From positions 13,772,062-13,836,061 of the forward strand of contig CM055611.1 of assembly GCA_029379385.1 (NCBI GenBank): a DNA stretch of 64,000 bases, read 5' to 3'. The notes under the pieces were generated by a model that did not search any database, had not been told where the DNA came from, and saw only the letters and a list, made by a program, of their open reading frames with translations. Positions 46,001-58,865 of the stretch are shown here, one piece after another. Position 1 is the first letter of the stretch. The number at the start of each line of letters is the position of its first letter. The position numbers and the translations under genes are program-made. Source of the stretch: Quillaja saponaria (taxonomy: Eukaryota; Streptophyta; Magnoliopsida; Fabales; Quillajaceae).

Positions 46001-47013
46001 AAGAATTGAGTGCTCAGCCCCAGTGGGATGGATTGTGTACAGAGAATAAATTGTTGTGAGGGCGCGTAAATGCCCGGTGGAGGGAGATAATTGTTATGCA
46101 GGACTGATTAACTCGGTTGGCCCTTTGTTTGCTTTGAGTGTTTTGATTGTTTGGTTTGAATCGTGAATTTCGAGTATTTCAATTTCTTTCTCTATCTTAT
46201 GAATAATGTGAATTAGGATTTTATGATAATTACAAGTACGTACTTGTACCGTTGAATTAAGACATGAATATGATTACATGAGATTTATTAATGAAATGCG
46301 TTCATATGCTTTGATTGATGCTGGTACCCTTCAGAGTTTGCTCACTGAGTTTGTGGGACTTACCACTTTTTTGTTGTTATTTTTTAGTAACAAGATTTTA
46401 ATATATTGCTTCATCGAGCTGACCCCATTGAGGACGAAAGTGAGGTAAAGCAAGGCCACTTTTGTTCACAACCCTTCTCACAAAGTCGCACATTGACATT
46501 ACAGCTCATACAACTCCCATCCAACAAGGAAAAAGCCAAATCGGCCACTAACTCGGCATAGGTCATCATGACCTACAGATAAAGTACATCAAGATATTTT
46601 TTTCTAGATCTCATACTTGAAGACAAATAATGAAAATTTGTAATCACAATTAGGGTGTTGGCTAATTATAAGTTGTTTATATAAAAGTAAATTTGTTACT
46701 ATTTATGATATTAACGGAGCGAAGCTCCTTGGTTATGTTATATTTGTTGTTATTTAGTTGAATGTAACTAGGAATTTACATGTTGGTATTTTGGGCATGT
46801 TTCACAATGTAGGGAACCTTTGTCGAAATTTTTTTAGTAAGTTATTATATGTCTCAGTAAACAAACTGTTATAATTAACATATCTTTTATAAACTTTTTT
46901 TTTATGCATTAGTTTAATTAAGAGTTATAATTGTTTTTGTATTTTAAGTCAGGGTTATGGAAGGTTGGTTACCCAATCCTCTGGCCAGTCATGTCTTTGT
47001 GTGGGGTGTGACA
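43098..47013 (+). mobile_element. Very long gypsy-type LTR (about 3.9 kb)
   Basis: Starts TGTTATAACCC directly after a purine tract and ends GGGGTGTGACA at 47013; the ends are imperfect inverted repeats of each other. Near 46320-46370 it carries GTTTGCTCACTGAGTTTGTG followed by GGACTTACCAC, a block I know from LTRs of the Del/Tekay type of plant gypsy elements, whose LTRs are several kb long. No gag or pol is present on either side, and no 5-bp duplication was seen (GAGAT before, TTTTC after). It may be a 3' LTR whose body was lost. The short open frames inside are not genes. Confidence 0.6.
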
Positions 47014-47350
47014 TTTTCCCAAGCCTTTTCCTTCTATAACACTTTCTCATAAGCACATCCTCCACATAGAACCTAGGCTTAGACAGAAACGACGAGTAAT
47101 TATGGAAAAACATAGTGAACCCAGCAACTACAACATCATCACCCAACGATATAAACATTTCCCTTTCAAGGTCATCAATCGGAAAGTCCAGATTAAAGGT
47201 CTGAACAGTAAGTGTGTAAAAAGGGTTGGGTACTAGGTCCCTGAGAAAGGGTTAGTAGAGACCTCTAGGATGAAGACAACTAAGCAACAAGGAACTTCCA
47301 CAACTAAACAAAAGGAACAAAACAAAAAGAGAAGTTTAGAACAACCATGC
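47014..47350 (-). pseudogene. NATA-type N-acetyltransferase fragment, cut by the LTR
   Basis: On the minus strand the sequence LDFPIDDLEREMFISLGDDV is followed by AGFTMFFHNYSSFLSKPRFY, then VEDVLMRKCYRRKRLGKM. This is the middle of plant GNAT-fold acetyltransferases of the NATA1/NATA2 type (tyramine/ornithine N-acetyltransferase-like). The part CYRRKRLGK corresponds to the acetyl-CoA binding loop. The frame ends exactly at the LTR edge (47013); the C-terminal half is not found on the far side. Upstream, in another frame, VVFILEVSTNPFS resembles the family's N-terminal part, so a frameshift lies at about 47220. Family call is from memory of the conserved block. Confidence 0.7.
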
Positions 47351-47596
47351 AAAGCAAGAAGGCAAAGTTGGTCAAGAAAAAGAAATGGAGGAAAATAAAG
47401 AAAAATGAAATTATACGGTCAAAGTCAATTGTCATAAAACTTGTGGTGTAAGTTTATTTCTTGATTTGTATATATATGTAGATGTATATAAATATTTATT
47501 TAATCAGGATTATCTAGTTTATACATGTGTTTCACTTAAAAATTTACACCAAATAAAGTCAAGTTCTAAGTCAATCAAGTTTCAATTTAATTGTGC

Positions 47597-47629
<33 letters not shown>

Positions 47630-47929
47630 GTAAATATAGGTATAATATTTATTTACTTCAAATACTTGCATTTATTTTTATGATTAAGAGTTGCACCAAA
47701 TAAATTTCATTTTTTTAATATTGGATTATAACATGTTCAATTATATTGTTATTTATTTAATTTTTTTATTTTATAACTAAAATTTACATATTATGCCTAA
47801 AACTCGACTTTACGATATCGAGTTTTAACAATAAGATTTTTCATGCTAAATCAACATAAAAATGAGATACATCTTATGATATTTTTTAGATTTACCTATG
47901 AAATCTAAATTTCAGGTATTCTTCTTAAA
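47351..47929. other. AT-rich spacer with (TA)n
   Basis: Contains a TA run at about 47604-47629. No gene was seen. Confidence 0.5.
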
Positions 47930-49633
47930 GAGGTCAGTCTTTTTGCTGTTGTTCAACTCGACTGTGAACCCTATTCAATGTTTCATGTGAAAAAGAAGAA
48001 TAAGTGGTCTTTGATCTTCAGTGAAATGACATAGATCCCTTTAAGAAGTAAGCTCTAATCCCTCTACCTTGATGCCCTAGGGGAGATAACTCAACTCAAT
48101 AAATATAGTTCAACTAGCAGCTTTCACATGGTGAAAGGGAGAAAGAAATAGCAAGTACTACTCTTTCTCTTTAAACAAATCTGAAGTTCAAAGGAGAGAA
48201 TGATTTTAACCTAAATCCTTGGATCGCCTATGTGTCTATGAAGATGAGCTTTTAAGCTAAGCCACTTCTTTCGCCCTTAGCTTGAATGTGATATTTACCT
48301 TTGAGCTTTGAGCTTGGCAGTATAATCTATAGAACCGGATAGGCCAGGCCAATTAGTTAGTGTGGTTTAATAGCTTTTTCTTTTGTTTCATCTATAACCA
48401 TTGGTCTTATTGTATTAAAGGCATCGCCTTGTGTGAAGGAGGAAGACGGCACTAGCAAATTTGTTCTTCGTTAATCTGCATTAGCACAAATCCGATTCAG
48501 GGTTGAATGAACAAGCGCAGCTATTAAATCAGCATTTGCTTTGACTCCTAGAAAGCTTGACTTTGACTCTTGAATTCGGCAATTGGAAAGGCTTTTTCGT
48601 ATATAAAAGTAGTGGATCAAAGCTCAATGTAAGCTTTAGAGGTACTTAGCTTGAAGGTGGAGATTATATAGAACAACCAAAAGCAAGAGGGAATGGCGAA
48701 AACCGACGTTAGGGCCGCTTCACTTCCTGGCTCACATTCTTCCTTGCCTATACTCAGGAAGATTCTAGTCCACCCTAGAAATTCCTTGTACATTCTTGTA
48801 CCAAACTTCTTCTTTCAGTACACAGAGCTTTTCCCCTTTACACTCTCTCTTGCCTGAGTGCTTTGTAGAGTCTAAGTGTCCTAGCATAGGCCATGATAGT
48901 TAGGTTGACTCGAGCAAGTGTTGAGGCTTTGTATGAGTGCTACACGATGTTTAGACAAAGTTTACATAATCTCGTGATGAGTAGCTGGAAAAGGGATAGG
49001 TATACTCCTCTACTCTTGTTAGAGCATAAGGGTTAGCGGATAGTAGCTGAGCCTTAGAAGGAAGATGCATATGAAAGATAGCAAAATGTGGAAATACTCC
49101 TTTTGTCCTCTTAATCTTCGCTACATACCGGTAACTAAAGGCTCAAATCAATCCCTGAGCCAACCGAAAAGAAGATCTTTGATGGTATCAGATGAGCTTC
49201 AAACTACTCGACAAGAAAGAAAATTTGATTTTGGTAAGACTTAATCTGAATCATAGTTAAGATTCAAGTCAGTTCAATAATGTTTCAACTTTTTCCATAA
49301 AATAGGTCTTCCGGTATCTAGGTAAGGTTTATGCCATTTTACGGAGAATAATTCTCTTTTTTATTAAAAAAAATGGGTATCAATTTCATTTTAGTGTGTT
49401 TTACAGTCTTGCTTGGTGACCAAGGCTTTGATTGGAATTGGGTGGCCTCATTTATTATTTTTATTCCCCTTTTGGATTTTCTCGATTGGATGCTTTCTCC
49501 TATGAATGGAATCCTTTTTTCGTTGGAGCCGATGGAAGGGGGGGTCAGCCCTTCGTGACGACCGCTTCTCGATCTCAACTTCTCCCTTGCTCCTTAGATC
49601 AGCTAAGAAGACATGTAGAGGGAGCGAAAAGTC

Positions 49634-49855
49634 ATGGATTCTGAAGAATATGAGAAGGCGAAGGCCCACGGCAGGGAAAGTGAGAGAATCCCAAAGGAGA
49701 TTAGTGAACAAATAAAAAAAGGGGCTAAAGAGACCGGTGTGAACAATGAAGATACCTTATTGCATATAGATAAGGCAGTCAAATATTTGACCAATGTCGA
49801 TGAATTAGAAGAGCACGAGAGATTACAATTTCTAAATCACTTTTTAGTTACTTAG
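49634..49855 (+). CDS. Unrecognised 73-codon open frame in the NUMT-like block
   Basis: A charged, helix-like peptide: MDSEEYEKAKAHGRESERIP, then EISEQIKKGAKE, ending in ERLQFLNHFLVT. The composition (many Glu, Lys, His) is more protein-like than its neighbours. I do not recognise it. It could be an organellar reading frame, a fragment of a larger one, or chance. Confidence 0.25.
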   Translation: MDSEEYEKAKAHGRESERIPKEISEQIKKGAKETGVNNEDTLLHIDKAVKYLTNVDELEEHERLQFLNHFLVT

Positions 49856-50929
49856 ATAAAAAATGGGGGGAAATTGATAAAGAGTCCAAAAGTTTAGGTG
49901 GGAAAGGAATTTGTTGATCTTTAAGATTAACCCCAGATGCAGTCATGTTAGTTTTTCTTTCTCTGATGCATGATGAACCGAGTAACCAAAGTCGCGATCA
50001 GAATGAATGGTAGTTCGTCGGCCTGTCTTTTATTCCCTAAGGTACTGGTTCAAATCCAGCTTATGTCAACCACAAAGCCTTTGATTATAGAATATTCGGT
50101 GCCCCCGTTGGTAAATATAGGGATCTGGCAACTTAACTTTTTGGCTATGATGCATCGAATACTTTCTCGGCTTTTAGTCCAAATCCCAAAAGTATATTCT
50201 CATCAGATAAGAGACTTTTCTCTGGAATCGATCTAATATTTAATAAAGAAATTCGTTTATAGCTCACGCTTACTATATTATTTGGTTCTTACGTTTATGC
50301 TATATTAGTTTCATTAGGGAAGTAACCCAGCTCAGCTAAGGAAGCTCTTAGTGGAAAGAGTACTTTTATTATAGCAGGGTGACATATTGCCATTGACCTC
50401 AAACCTTACACCAGATTTTATGTTCCCGATCTCCTGAAAAAAAAAAAAAGGCAGATGCTCCAGTAGGTAAGAGCTACTTAACTTTCAATCTTCGACACTC
50501 CCTTCGAATTGATATCCAAAGATTTCTTATAATAGGATAGTTTGAAATGATGGTTTATTAAGGTTATGGTGACATGAATAGGATGAGCATACGAATGACC
50601 TGGAATATGGATAACGTACTGGTTCGAGCCGGTCGAGAGTACGAGATTACTGATCGAAGACTCTTCTATTGAGACAGGCCGAAGCCCTGCTAGCAAAATA
50701 ATGCATCCAATAATGTTTTGTCTCATTGCTCCTCTCATGCTATAATTTTCTCATAAATCCACTTTATTCTCCCAGAAATCACTTCAATTATAATACATAA
50801 CTTATGTTACTTCGATTTAATACCTCTTGATTCATAAAGGAAATGTTCATTTGTATCATTTTGAGTCTCCCCATCTCGATCTCTACTAATTAGATATGGG
50901 ACTGGTTGAAGGTAAGATTTATAGGAGAA

Positions 50930-51120
50930 AGGAGGAAAAGGTCAAGCTAGTAGCTAAAAGCTTTACTCAAACATATGGGATAGATTATGAGGAAGCATTT
51001 GCCTCAATAGCCGTTCATCTCCTACTCTCTATTGCTGCGAATTGAGATTGGCCTCTATTCCAATTAGATGTTCAGAATAGGGACCTATAAGAAAAAGTTT
51101 ACATGAGTCCTCCACCCAGT
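50930..51120 (+). pseudogene. Copia reverse-transcriptase fragment
   Basis: One frame reads KVKLVAKSFTQTYGIDYEEA, then LLLSIAAN, stop, DWPLFQLDVQN, stop, EKVYMSPPP. This is the well-known copia RT start (LVAKGFTQ.YGIDY..TF ... LDVKNAFL ... VYM..PPGF), with about 10 residues missing after the first part and two stops. Copia RT pieces of this kind are common in plant mitochondrial genomes. Confidence 0.8.
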
Positions 51121-51689
51121 TGTGTAAGGGGGAGAAGAACAAGAAAGGTCAAATGGAGTGGAAGCCAAATAATGGGGCCAAGAATCTATGATCGATCAGA
51201 AGAACCACTACTAGATAAGATTCTGCTCCCCTTCGTACTACCAAAGAATGAGATTCTTGCCCGGCTTTCTTTCAGCTTAAGAATGCTGCGACGAGAATGA
51301 GGATAACTTCGAAACTTTAGGAGAATATGCTTTTTAATGCAGGATCTAAAAGTTCTCCAATGTTTTTGGAGTCATCGACTGTAGAAGGTCTTTTGGCTTC
51401 CTTAAGGCCATATGAAACTTAGCTTGCTTTAGCAGCCACATGATGATTCAAGTTCATTGTAAAGTAATTCATGCTCTATTCAATTCCCATTCAGAAAGAC
51501 GTTATTCTATTAGATAGGCCTTACCAGCTTTTTACACGTCATTTCGTGATTGATCATACTAGTAGTGGATTATTTGTAGTGATCCCTTTGTTGGTGGCTA
51601 GGAGTATTGTCAACTTACTCTTAAGAGGTTGTTGTATCCCATTTCTCTATTATAGATAGAGAGAGAGGTAAAGGTGGGTAGGGATGGTC

Positions 51690-52965
51690 AGGCTGGTGTA
51701 AAGCGAGAGCGACAACAATATGTCAAGACCAAAGGCGCGACTCAACACTTCACATCAATATGGTGCCTTAGAGTCGTTAAGATGTCAAATGTATGCTTGT
51801 ATAGTCATTTTCCCTTGTAAATATGCGGAACTAGTTCTAGTTATTCTCTACTGTAATTTTGAGTTATAAGAGAGATTGGTGCACATATATAAGGCCGGAA
51901 TGACATTGCACATGGCCAATAGGCCACGATGGCATGATATGATATGCGGCATATTAGGGCTGAATGACGGAGATCATGGTGGCAGTGCATTGATAACTTG
52001 AAGTGCCATAGGGTTTAACAATGTTCAAATATAAATTATGAATTAGGAGTGACATGTACCAGGGTCATGTACCATACTCATACAGAGTATATCCGTTGGA
52101 GCATGTTTATGTTTTTTCTCTTGGCAAAGCTAGAAAGTCTAAGTTCCTACATTGTGCAGAAGCAAAGTTGGCTTGAGTTATAGTAGTGGTGCTTGCTAGC
52201 AACGCTTGTTGCAAACATCGAGTTTAGCTCACTAACCTTCCTGCAAACCTTTTAAATACACTTGTAGCCTTTCGAATTGTTTGCCTTGTCACCTATACAT
52301 TCATTTAAACTCAATAAAAGTGGCTACATATTGTATTTAAGTTTATTGTGTTCTTTGCTCTTTCTTGGGGGTTACCTTTATGAATTGTGCTTTTTGGGCA
52401 CTCTAGCCCTCTTTAGGGATGGATTGGCTGACTTGTGTTCATTCGTGGCTAGCACAATTGCTGCATTGACATTGTGGGAAACACTAAGTCCATGATTGTT
52501 AGTATAAAAGCTTGGTCAAACCCAGTACCATAACTTCGTACTAGACCAGTGAGATTTTGCAATCGGAATTCCAAGAAGTCAAAGGACAAAGACTATGAAG
52601 GATTGGGTTGATGCCCTAGAGGCACAAATAGCATCTAATGATGGCAACACTGATGATATTAAGGCAACTGTGGAGGTCCTTCAGGACACAAATCGAATAC
52701 TTGAGCACTTGACTCAATGTCATGATAAAGGCAGTGGGGAACAGAAATGGCACTACAACTATGGCTAAGATGCGCAAACAAGTGAAGATACCGGAACTGT
52801 GATCCTATGAGGGTGCCCATCATGAAAAAGAATGGGAAAATATCATGTTTGACATTAAACAAGATTTTCGGGTGATAAACCCTGAATCAAAGGAGGCAAA
52901 GGTCACAATGCTAACAATGTACCTCACGGGAGATGCCAAGCTCTTTTAAAATGGATGGATATGAA
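51690..52965 (+). mobile_element. Gypsy LTR and gag fragment
   Basis: 52592-52765 encodes MKDWVDALEAQIASNDG and an NRILEHL coiled-coil-like part. After a stop, 52775-52950 reads VKIPEL, stop, SYEGAHHEKEWENIMFDIKQ, then NPESKEAKVTMLTMYLTGDA, the gag core of plant gypsy elements. The preceding 800 bp (from about 51690) has LTR-like traits such as ACTCAATAAAAG near 52309, but no LTR ends were fixed. It is a short, inactive fragment inside the NUMT-like block. Confidence 0.65.
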
Positions 52966-55900
52966 AGGGAGTTTATCAGCTAGGCTAGAGAATCTTAACT
53001 TAAGTGGGATGAGGGCTCTTTATAGAAGACTAACTGGACCCTAGGGATCGGTGTTCGTGACGTAGTTTACTAAATCGAAAAGACAGAGGGATCAAAGCCG
53101 AAAGTGAAAATCTTCGATTTTGGCATCCTCCCTTCAATCACTTAATGCCCACTATCAATGAGTTTTTAATAACCTTCTTAGAGAAAGGGATATGATTAAC
53201 TAGTAACTAGCCTCTAACAGAACGGCTAAGCCCAGCAAATGAACCTTCTCTTAACTAATTCAAAAGATCTTTCTTTCCTAACCCTCTATATTTTAGGCTA
53301 ATACTTGACTTGTCTCGGGACATGCCCTGTCTTATTCTAACTAAGGCCTAAAGTCATCCTTCTAAGGCTCTGTCTTGTCCTTTATATAACTTTCTAACAT
53401 TCTCCTTTTTTTTCATTATATAGTGATAATCATCCATTCATCTGTTAGTGATTTATTGCTTGCATTATATCTTTCTTTGTATTTCAAAGCTTGAGCTTGT
53501 CATGTCTCATGCTATGAATAACTTGTGTTTTAGTTCATCTCACTGCTTACTTACTTGACCTTGCTTTTGCTCAAATTTGTTTAGGAAAATATGCCCTTAA
53601 GCTGGATTTTGACTTCCCTCAGCCAGATCTCTTAGTTGGACTAGATGAGGAAAGATAACCTGTAAGTTTAAACCCAAAAAGGTCTTCCTTTCAAAAGGCC
53701 CATTTCTTTATGATCACGGCAACCCATGACTAGAAGAGTTAGAACCTTAGGTGGAAAATGGATTACTTGATATTCGCATGACTGGATTGAAAACAATATA
53801 ATTGGCCAAGACTATGGACTTGAGAACAGCTCCAGCCTTGTGGGTCTCCAACCTTACCTACTGCTTTCACCCTCAAATCTAACCTGGGACTTGATCCAGA
53901 AAGATGAACCGAAGTAAGCTATAAAGAGAATGGGAAAGAGAACTCCGACAAACTCTATGCCTTAACTACATTCGAACAACCGACAAAAACACAAATGATT
54001 GGAGCTTATCAAATATTTGATTAACACAGAACACACTCACCCTCCCAACAGAGACAGAGACGTCTGTTAGATTCATGGCTTGCCCTCTTCGATGGAAAAT
54101 TAGATAAATGGTTGGGACTCCTTAACAGCCCTATGACCTTTCGTTCGATTATATATTCTTTTATTGGATGATGCTGGCTTACTAGTTATAGCTTGGCTTG
54201 TTAGACAAAGCAATGAAACGAGAAAACATTGCACAAGCCTGATTTAAGCTCTTAGAATGCACGTTGAGCTGTTTATAAGGTTTGCAAACAAAAGAACTAA
54301 ACCCATCTTTCTTATTGTGATGGTAGGTTTCTGATGGCATTGTAAGAAGCAAGGAGGGACATGTATGTGGGAGTTAGGTTAGGATCAACCTCGCACCATT
54401 GACAACACTATGCCTCGCTCTTTTATCAAGTGAAGAGCTCACCTCCATTTCACTGTAAGGCTACCAATGGGATAAAACCTGTTTTAAAATAAACGAAAAC
54501 AAAAAAGTGCTCTTTCTCATTTCACCATTAGCTTTGTGTGAAGTAAGACCTCCCTACTGTCACCAAGAACACCTATGGCCTTCTTTGAAAAGGATTATTC
54601 TTTCTTGAAAAAGCATTTCTCACTCACTTGGATTACCCCACCCAGCAGCCATTCACTCATTGAGCTTTACCTCACTTACAAACGACTGTTCACATTAATG
54701 AACTAATAGAGTCTAATCTAAATATCGCAGATTCAATCTAATAGAAAGTATGGTATAAAGAACTAGATGCACCTTTCTACCACACTATCTATTGTATAAA
54801 GATATAGGATTGATATAGATCAATCTATAATTTGTATCTACATATATTTACATGTAAATATCATTACAATTCTATTTCTTCGCTACACCCATTCGTCTTT
54901 CTTCCAATCAATTCAAAATAATCTAACGTCAACTGCTCTACTCTAATTCATAGGTTTTTTTATTGTATTGATCCCGAAATCTATCACAACAATGGAAGAA
55001 TGGTATAGGGATATAAAAAAAGCAACCAAGTCATCCTTTTTTTTAGCATTTCAAAAAAGTGATGGATTAAGTCGTTAATAGATAATCCAAGGTTCTTTCT
55101 TCAAATTGCTAAAAATGAGTAGTAGACCCATTGATCCTTCATGCCTTAACCATGACATGAGGTGAGGCGATAATGCATAAATAAGATTCTTAGGATTATA
55201 AAAAAAGGGTAAGAACGCGATATGTGGATCACCCGAAGCAAGATATTCTTATGCATAATACCTCATTGGACAACCACTATGTCTATGTTGCCTCCGGTAT
55301 ATCATCGATATCGTATCTATGTAATAGCAAAATGAATCTTTCTTTGAACAATATAGTCAAGAAAGAAATACCAAAGCAATTCAAGGCTTCCATTATCTTC
55401 ACTTTCATAATTCATGTCAGATAGGTTTTCTGCTGCTCTCTTCCATTAATGCTATTTTCCTCCAGATAGGGTATGGATAGTATGGAAGATCAGGAAGGGA
55501 TTAAAGATAATGAAGAAAGGATTGAGGGAAAGTTCTAGCCAAGACTCAGTAATTATGTCAGACAACTATCTCTTTTAGCCTATCATCCCAATCAAGTGAA
55601 TAAGCCAATCCCACTAATAGCCATTAAAGGAAGTTTATTCTTTGAGTTGCCTATGTGTAGCACTTATTTCATATATATACACGATAAATCCTCCCTTCAT
55701 ATTACTGTTTTGCTCCTCGATGATTGTGCTAATGAGCTTACTCACATTCAAGTGATATTCTCTCCTAGGCATCGAATAGAAAGTGTGTTTGGTTTTGCTT
55801 GCTCAAACTAGCCTAATTAGAAAGATAGCGACCTAAGTCAAGGGTAGAGGGTAGATGATAAAATAAAAGGTGAGTCATATAAACGAATCAAGTTCCCTTA

Positions 55901-58865
55901 TTGAAGCAATGTCGACCATTATCCAAATTATCATACTAGAATCCATCAATCTATGCCTTCATATTTCCCAGGACTAAGAGGGTCCTAGATTGCCTAGAAG
56001 AGAGAGAATAAAAGAAAGAAATAGTTTAGTTGAGGAGATAGCAAAGGAATTTTGAATATCATTGTCGAAGATATGCCTTATAGGTGTGACTATAAGAAAT
56101 AAGGTGATTGTAGGCTTTAGAAAAAAGTAGGGAGAAGTAATTGTAACAAGCAAGGTTACACGAGCCAAATACGATGGACTCATTAGTAGCTTTTAATTAC
56201 CATAAGACATTCTTAATTGAAGAAAAAGTAATAGTACTATCTTACACCACTGCAGACTCGTTATGGTTCTGCAGATCTTTTTGCCTCAGTAATTAATTAT
56301 TCTTTTAAGAGAGGGCAGAAGGAACCCATCTACTGGTACAAGAGGTTATGGAACAACGTAAAAGTTAAAGAATTAAGATTAAAAGGATGACTAATTGGGA
56401 TGCCTTTGAGGTCACTAATAAGAAAAGCTCTTTTGACAGGGGACTTTTGTAGAGAAATGGATTCAAGATTAAGAGAGATGAATGCTTTGACCCAAAATTC
56501 TATTGAAATCCTACGTACATTTCAAAAATAATGCTAGCTTGGTTGAGGGTTACCTCCGATAACAAGATAAGGTAATCCTATAAGATAAGAACAAATGCGA
56601 GATGGTCAGAACTGCTCTGCTAACCTTTACTGGTTTTCCACCCTCGATTCAGTATAAGCTTTAGGATCTTTCTTTCCTAAAATCAAGCATTTCCTTTGAA
56701 GCCAATTTTTCTTCTCTTCTTTAAAGCCTGAAGCAGGACTTTTTCTTCCTTCTTCCTTCTTCCCAACTTGATTCACAAGTTTAATCACACTAATCCAAAG
56801 CTAAACCAGGGCGAGAAAGATAAGAGAGTGGGGACAAGGAACCAATGTTACCAACTTAACTAGATGTCTCAGATCTTTGAATAGATAGAGAGATATGATA
56901 TTCCTGTAGCCTAAGAGCGTATTCGTTCAAGTAAGCTAATCACATTCCCCTTTCTAGGGTAGGGGTAGGGTACGATGTCATTACTCTCTTTTGCCACTCC
57001 TTGAAGAAGAGCAAACAACTGATCTTTCATAGTCCTTTCGAACTAATTTTTCTAAACCTAGAAAAAGACTTTGGCTAAGATTCGATCTCCAAAGCCCATA
57101 CTTCATGAAAGGCGACTGACTCTTCCACTACTACATAAACCATCTGCTCTTTTTTCGATTTAGCTTCTCTATAAGTGAATAGATCTTTGTGCTTCAATCG
57201 ATTCAATTCTTGTTCCCACCCTTGACAAACCCTTTAAAGACAGAAGTGCATCCAACCCCATTCTTTTGGCAGAATCAGATTTCCTTCTACGAGCATATCC
57301 TGGAACATGCCACTTACTTTTAGGAAAGTCAGTATTTTTTACTTACATGATTAAGGACGAGATGAGGCCTTAAACTAGGAACTCCTAACAAAATCGATGA
57401 TTCTTGGATGGGCCATTAAAGAAAGAGTTTTGCTTTTCTCTATTTTGGGCTAATTCTTGTGAAAGCAGCAAATCCTTCTCCAAATATGGAAGTTGTTAGT
57501 TAAGGCCCTACCATTCGATAGTTCTTTCGTTACGCCAACAGGCTAATAGCTCTTCCTTGTTTTAGTTACCTACTCTTGGGCTATATTATTGTTGTAGAAT
57601 AAGGGCCCTACCAATTTAGATCTAAAAATAGATAGTCATTGTGATGCTAAAGGGCTTGAGTTTGAGCTCTCCCACTCGATGAGAAGGAAAGTTAAATGGC
57701 TAATTCAAAAGATTAGCTCAATGTATAGATCCGAGTAAGATTCATGTGCTGCATCAATTGAGGAACTCGTTTCACATCCATCCCAGATATTAAAGACCCT
57801 CTATCATTTAGTCGCTCATTGGCTTTTAAACTTAACTAAGTCCAACTCCACAAGGAAAGCCTCTGAGGGAAATTATTTAGAAGGGCCGCTTGCTGTATTC
57901 TCTGGATGTCAAGAAGGAAGATGAACCCACTTTATTAACTCCATAAAGGCATGAGCAACCAGATTTCCTTATGATAACACATTTAGGCATGAAGACTTAA
58001 GCTCCCATTATGTCGGGTCTTACTAACTCTAATTGAACTCTTCTGCGATGGTCTAAAGCCTTTACAGGTGGCTATCCATCTTCAACCATCATTACTGTAC
58101 TGCTAAGAGTCAATCACCTGAATCAAGGCTAGAGGATGACTCCTAAGATTAATGATGCTCTTATGGAGAAAGGCATATAAGCGATCTGCTTAGCTTTGAT
58201 CTTTTCCCTTGCTCTCCTCTAGCTTGAAATCCTTTCATTAGATACATTGAGCCCTATTAAATCTCTTTTTCTTGAAAAGAAGTATATCTCACTACTTAAC
58301 TAGTGGAGAGTAAGCACTCAAATTATGTTGGTGCCTTAGGAATGTTATCTTGAATATGCTAGGATTGGAAGCTAATTCAACTATGACCTCTTGTCTTTCT
58401 TTTCCTTAAGGATTGAATTTTTAACACAATTCAGTAAGTGAATCCTAATTCTAGAGTAATGGAGTGACTATCCTCATCCCTAGTCTTGACACAAATAGAG
58501 TTTCATATTTAAAGAAAGCACTATAGGAAAGGGAAGTTAGAGGGGAGTCTTGGTGGCGAGTCTAAGAGCAAGCCTTTTAAGCAATTTCTTCCTTTTCCCT
58601 CATTTGACCAAGTCGGCCTGCGATCGAAAATCAATTGAACCTGATGATAATGGGGGAAGTACGGTCCTTTCGGACCAATCAATATAACTAAAAGTCAAAT
58701 CCTTATTTGTTATGGTAACAAACAGATAGCGAACTGCCTCGACCCACATACATCCTTGGGACCTACTCTTCCCCCTATGCATATGCATAGAAAAGGAGAA
58801 ATGGAAAGGACGTCAAGTCATAAGCAAGTGAAGTAAAACAAGACCTAATGGTTACAAGTTTAAGG

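Larger units (their letters stand above)
47930..58865. other. Candidate mitochondrial-DNA insertion (NUMT), about 11 kb
   Basis: From about 47930 the sequence becomes clearly less AT-rich and loses the A/T runs and TA repeats of the flanks; it returns to nuclear style at about 58865. Its texture (evenly mixed bases, many CTTT/GAAAG words, scattered short retrotransposon pieces, few frames above 70 codons) is that of eudicot mitochondrial intergenic DNA. A more AT-rich part near 54.7-55.4 kb could be plastid-derived. I recognise no cox, nad, atp, rps or rRNA gene, and a partial tRNA-like arm (GGTTCAAATCC at 50048-50058) is not enough for a call. Origin is an inference; another foreign or misassembled source is possible. 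Confidence 0.5.

Noticed and set aside
49339..49715. Cluster of overlapping frames on both strands
   Set aside because: Overlaps in four frames with no motif; openness follows from the higher GC of the block. Only the frame at 49634 was kept, at low confidence.
50010..50060. Possible tRNA gene (GGTTCAAATCC arm)
   Set aside because: Only a T-arm-like motif is present; no acceptor stem or anticodon arm could be paired.
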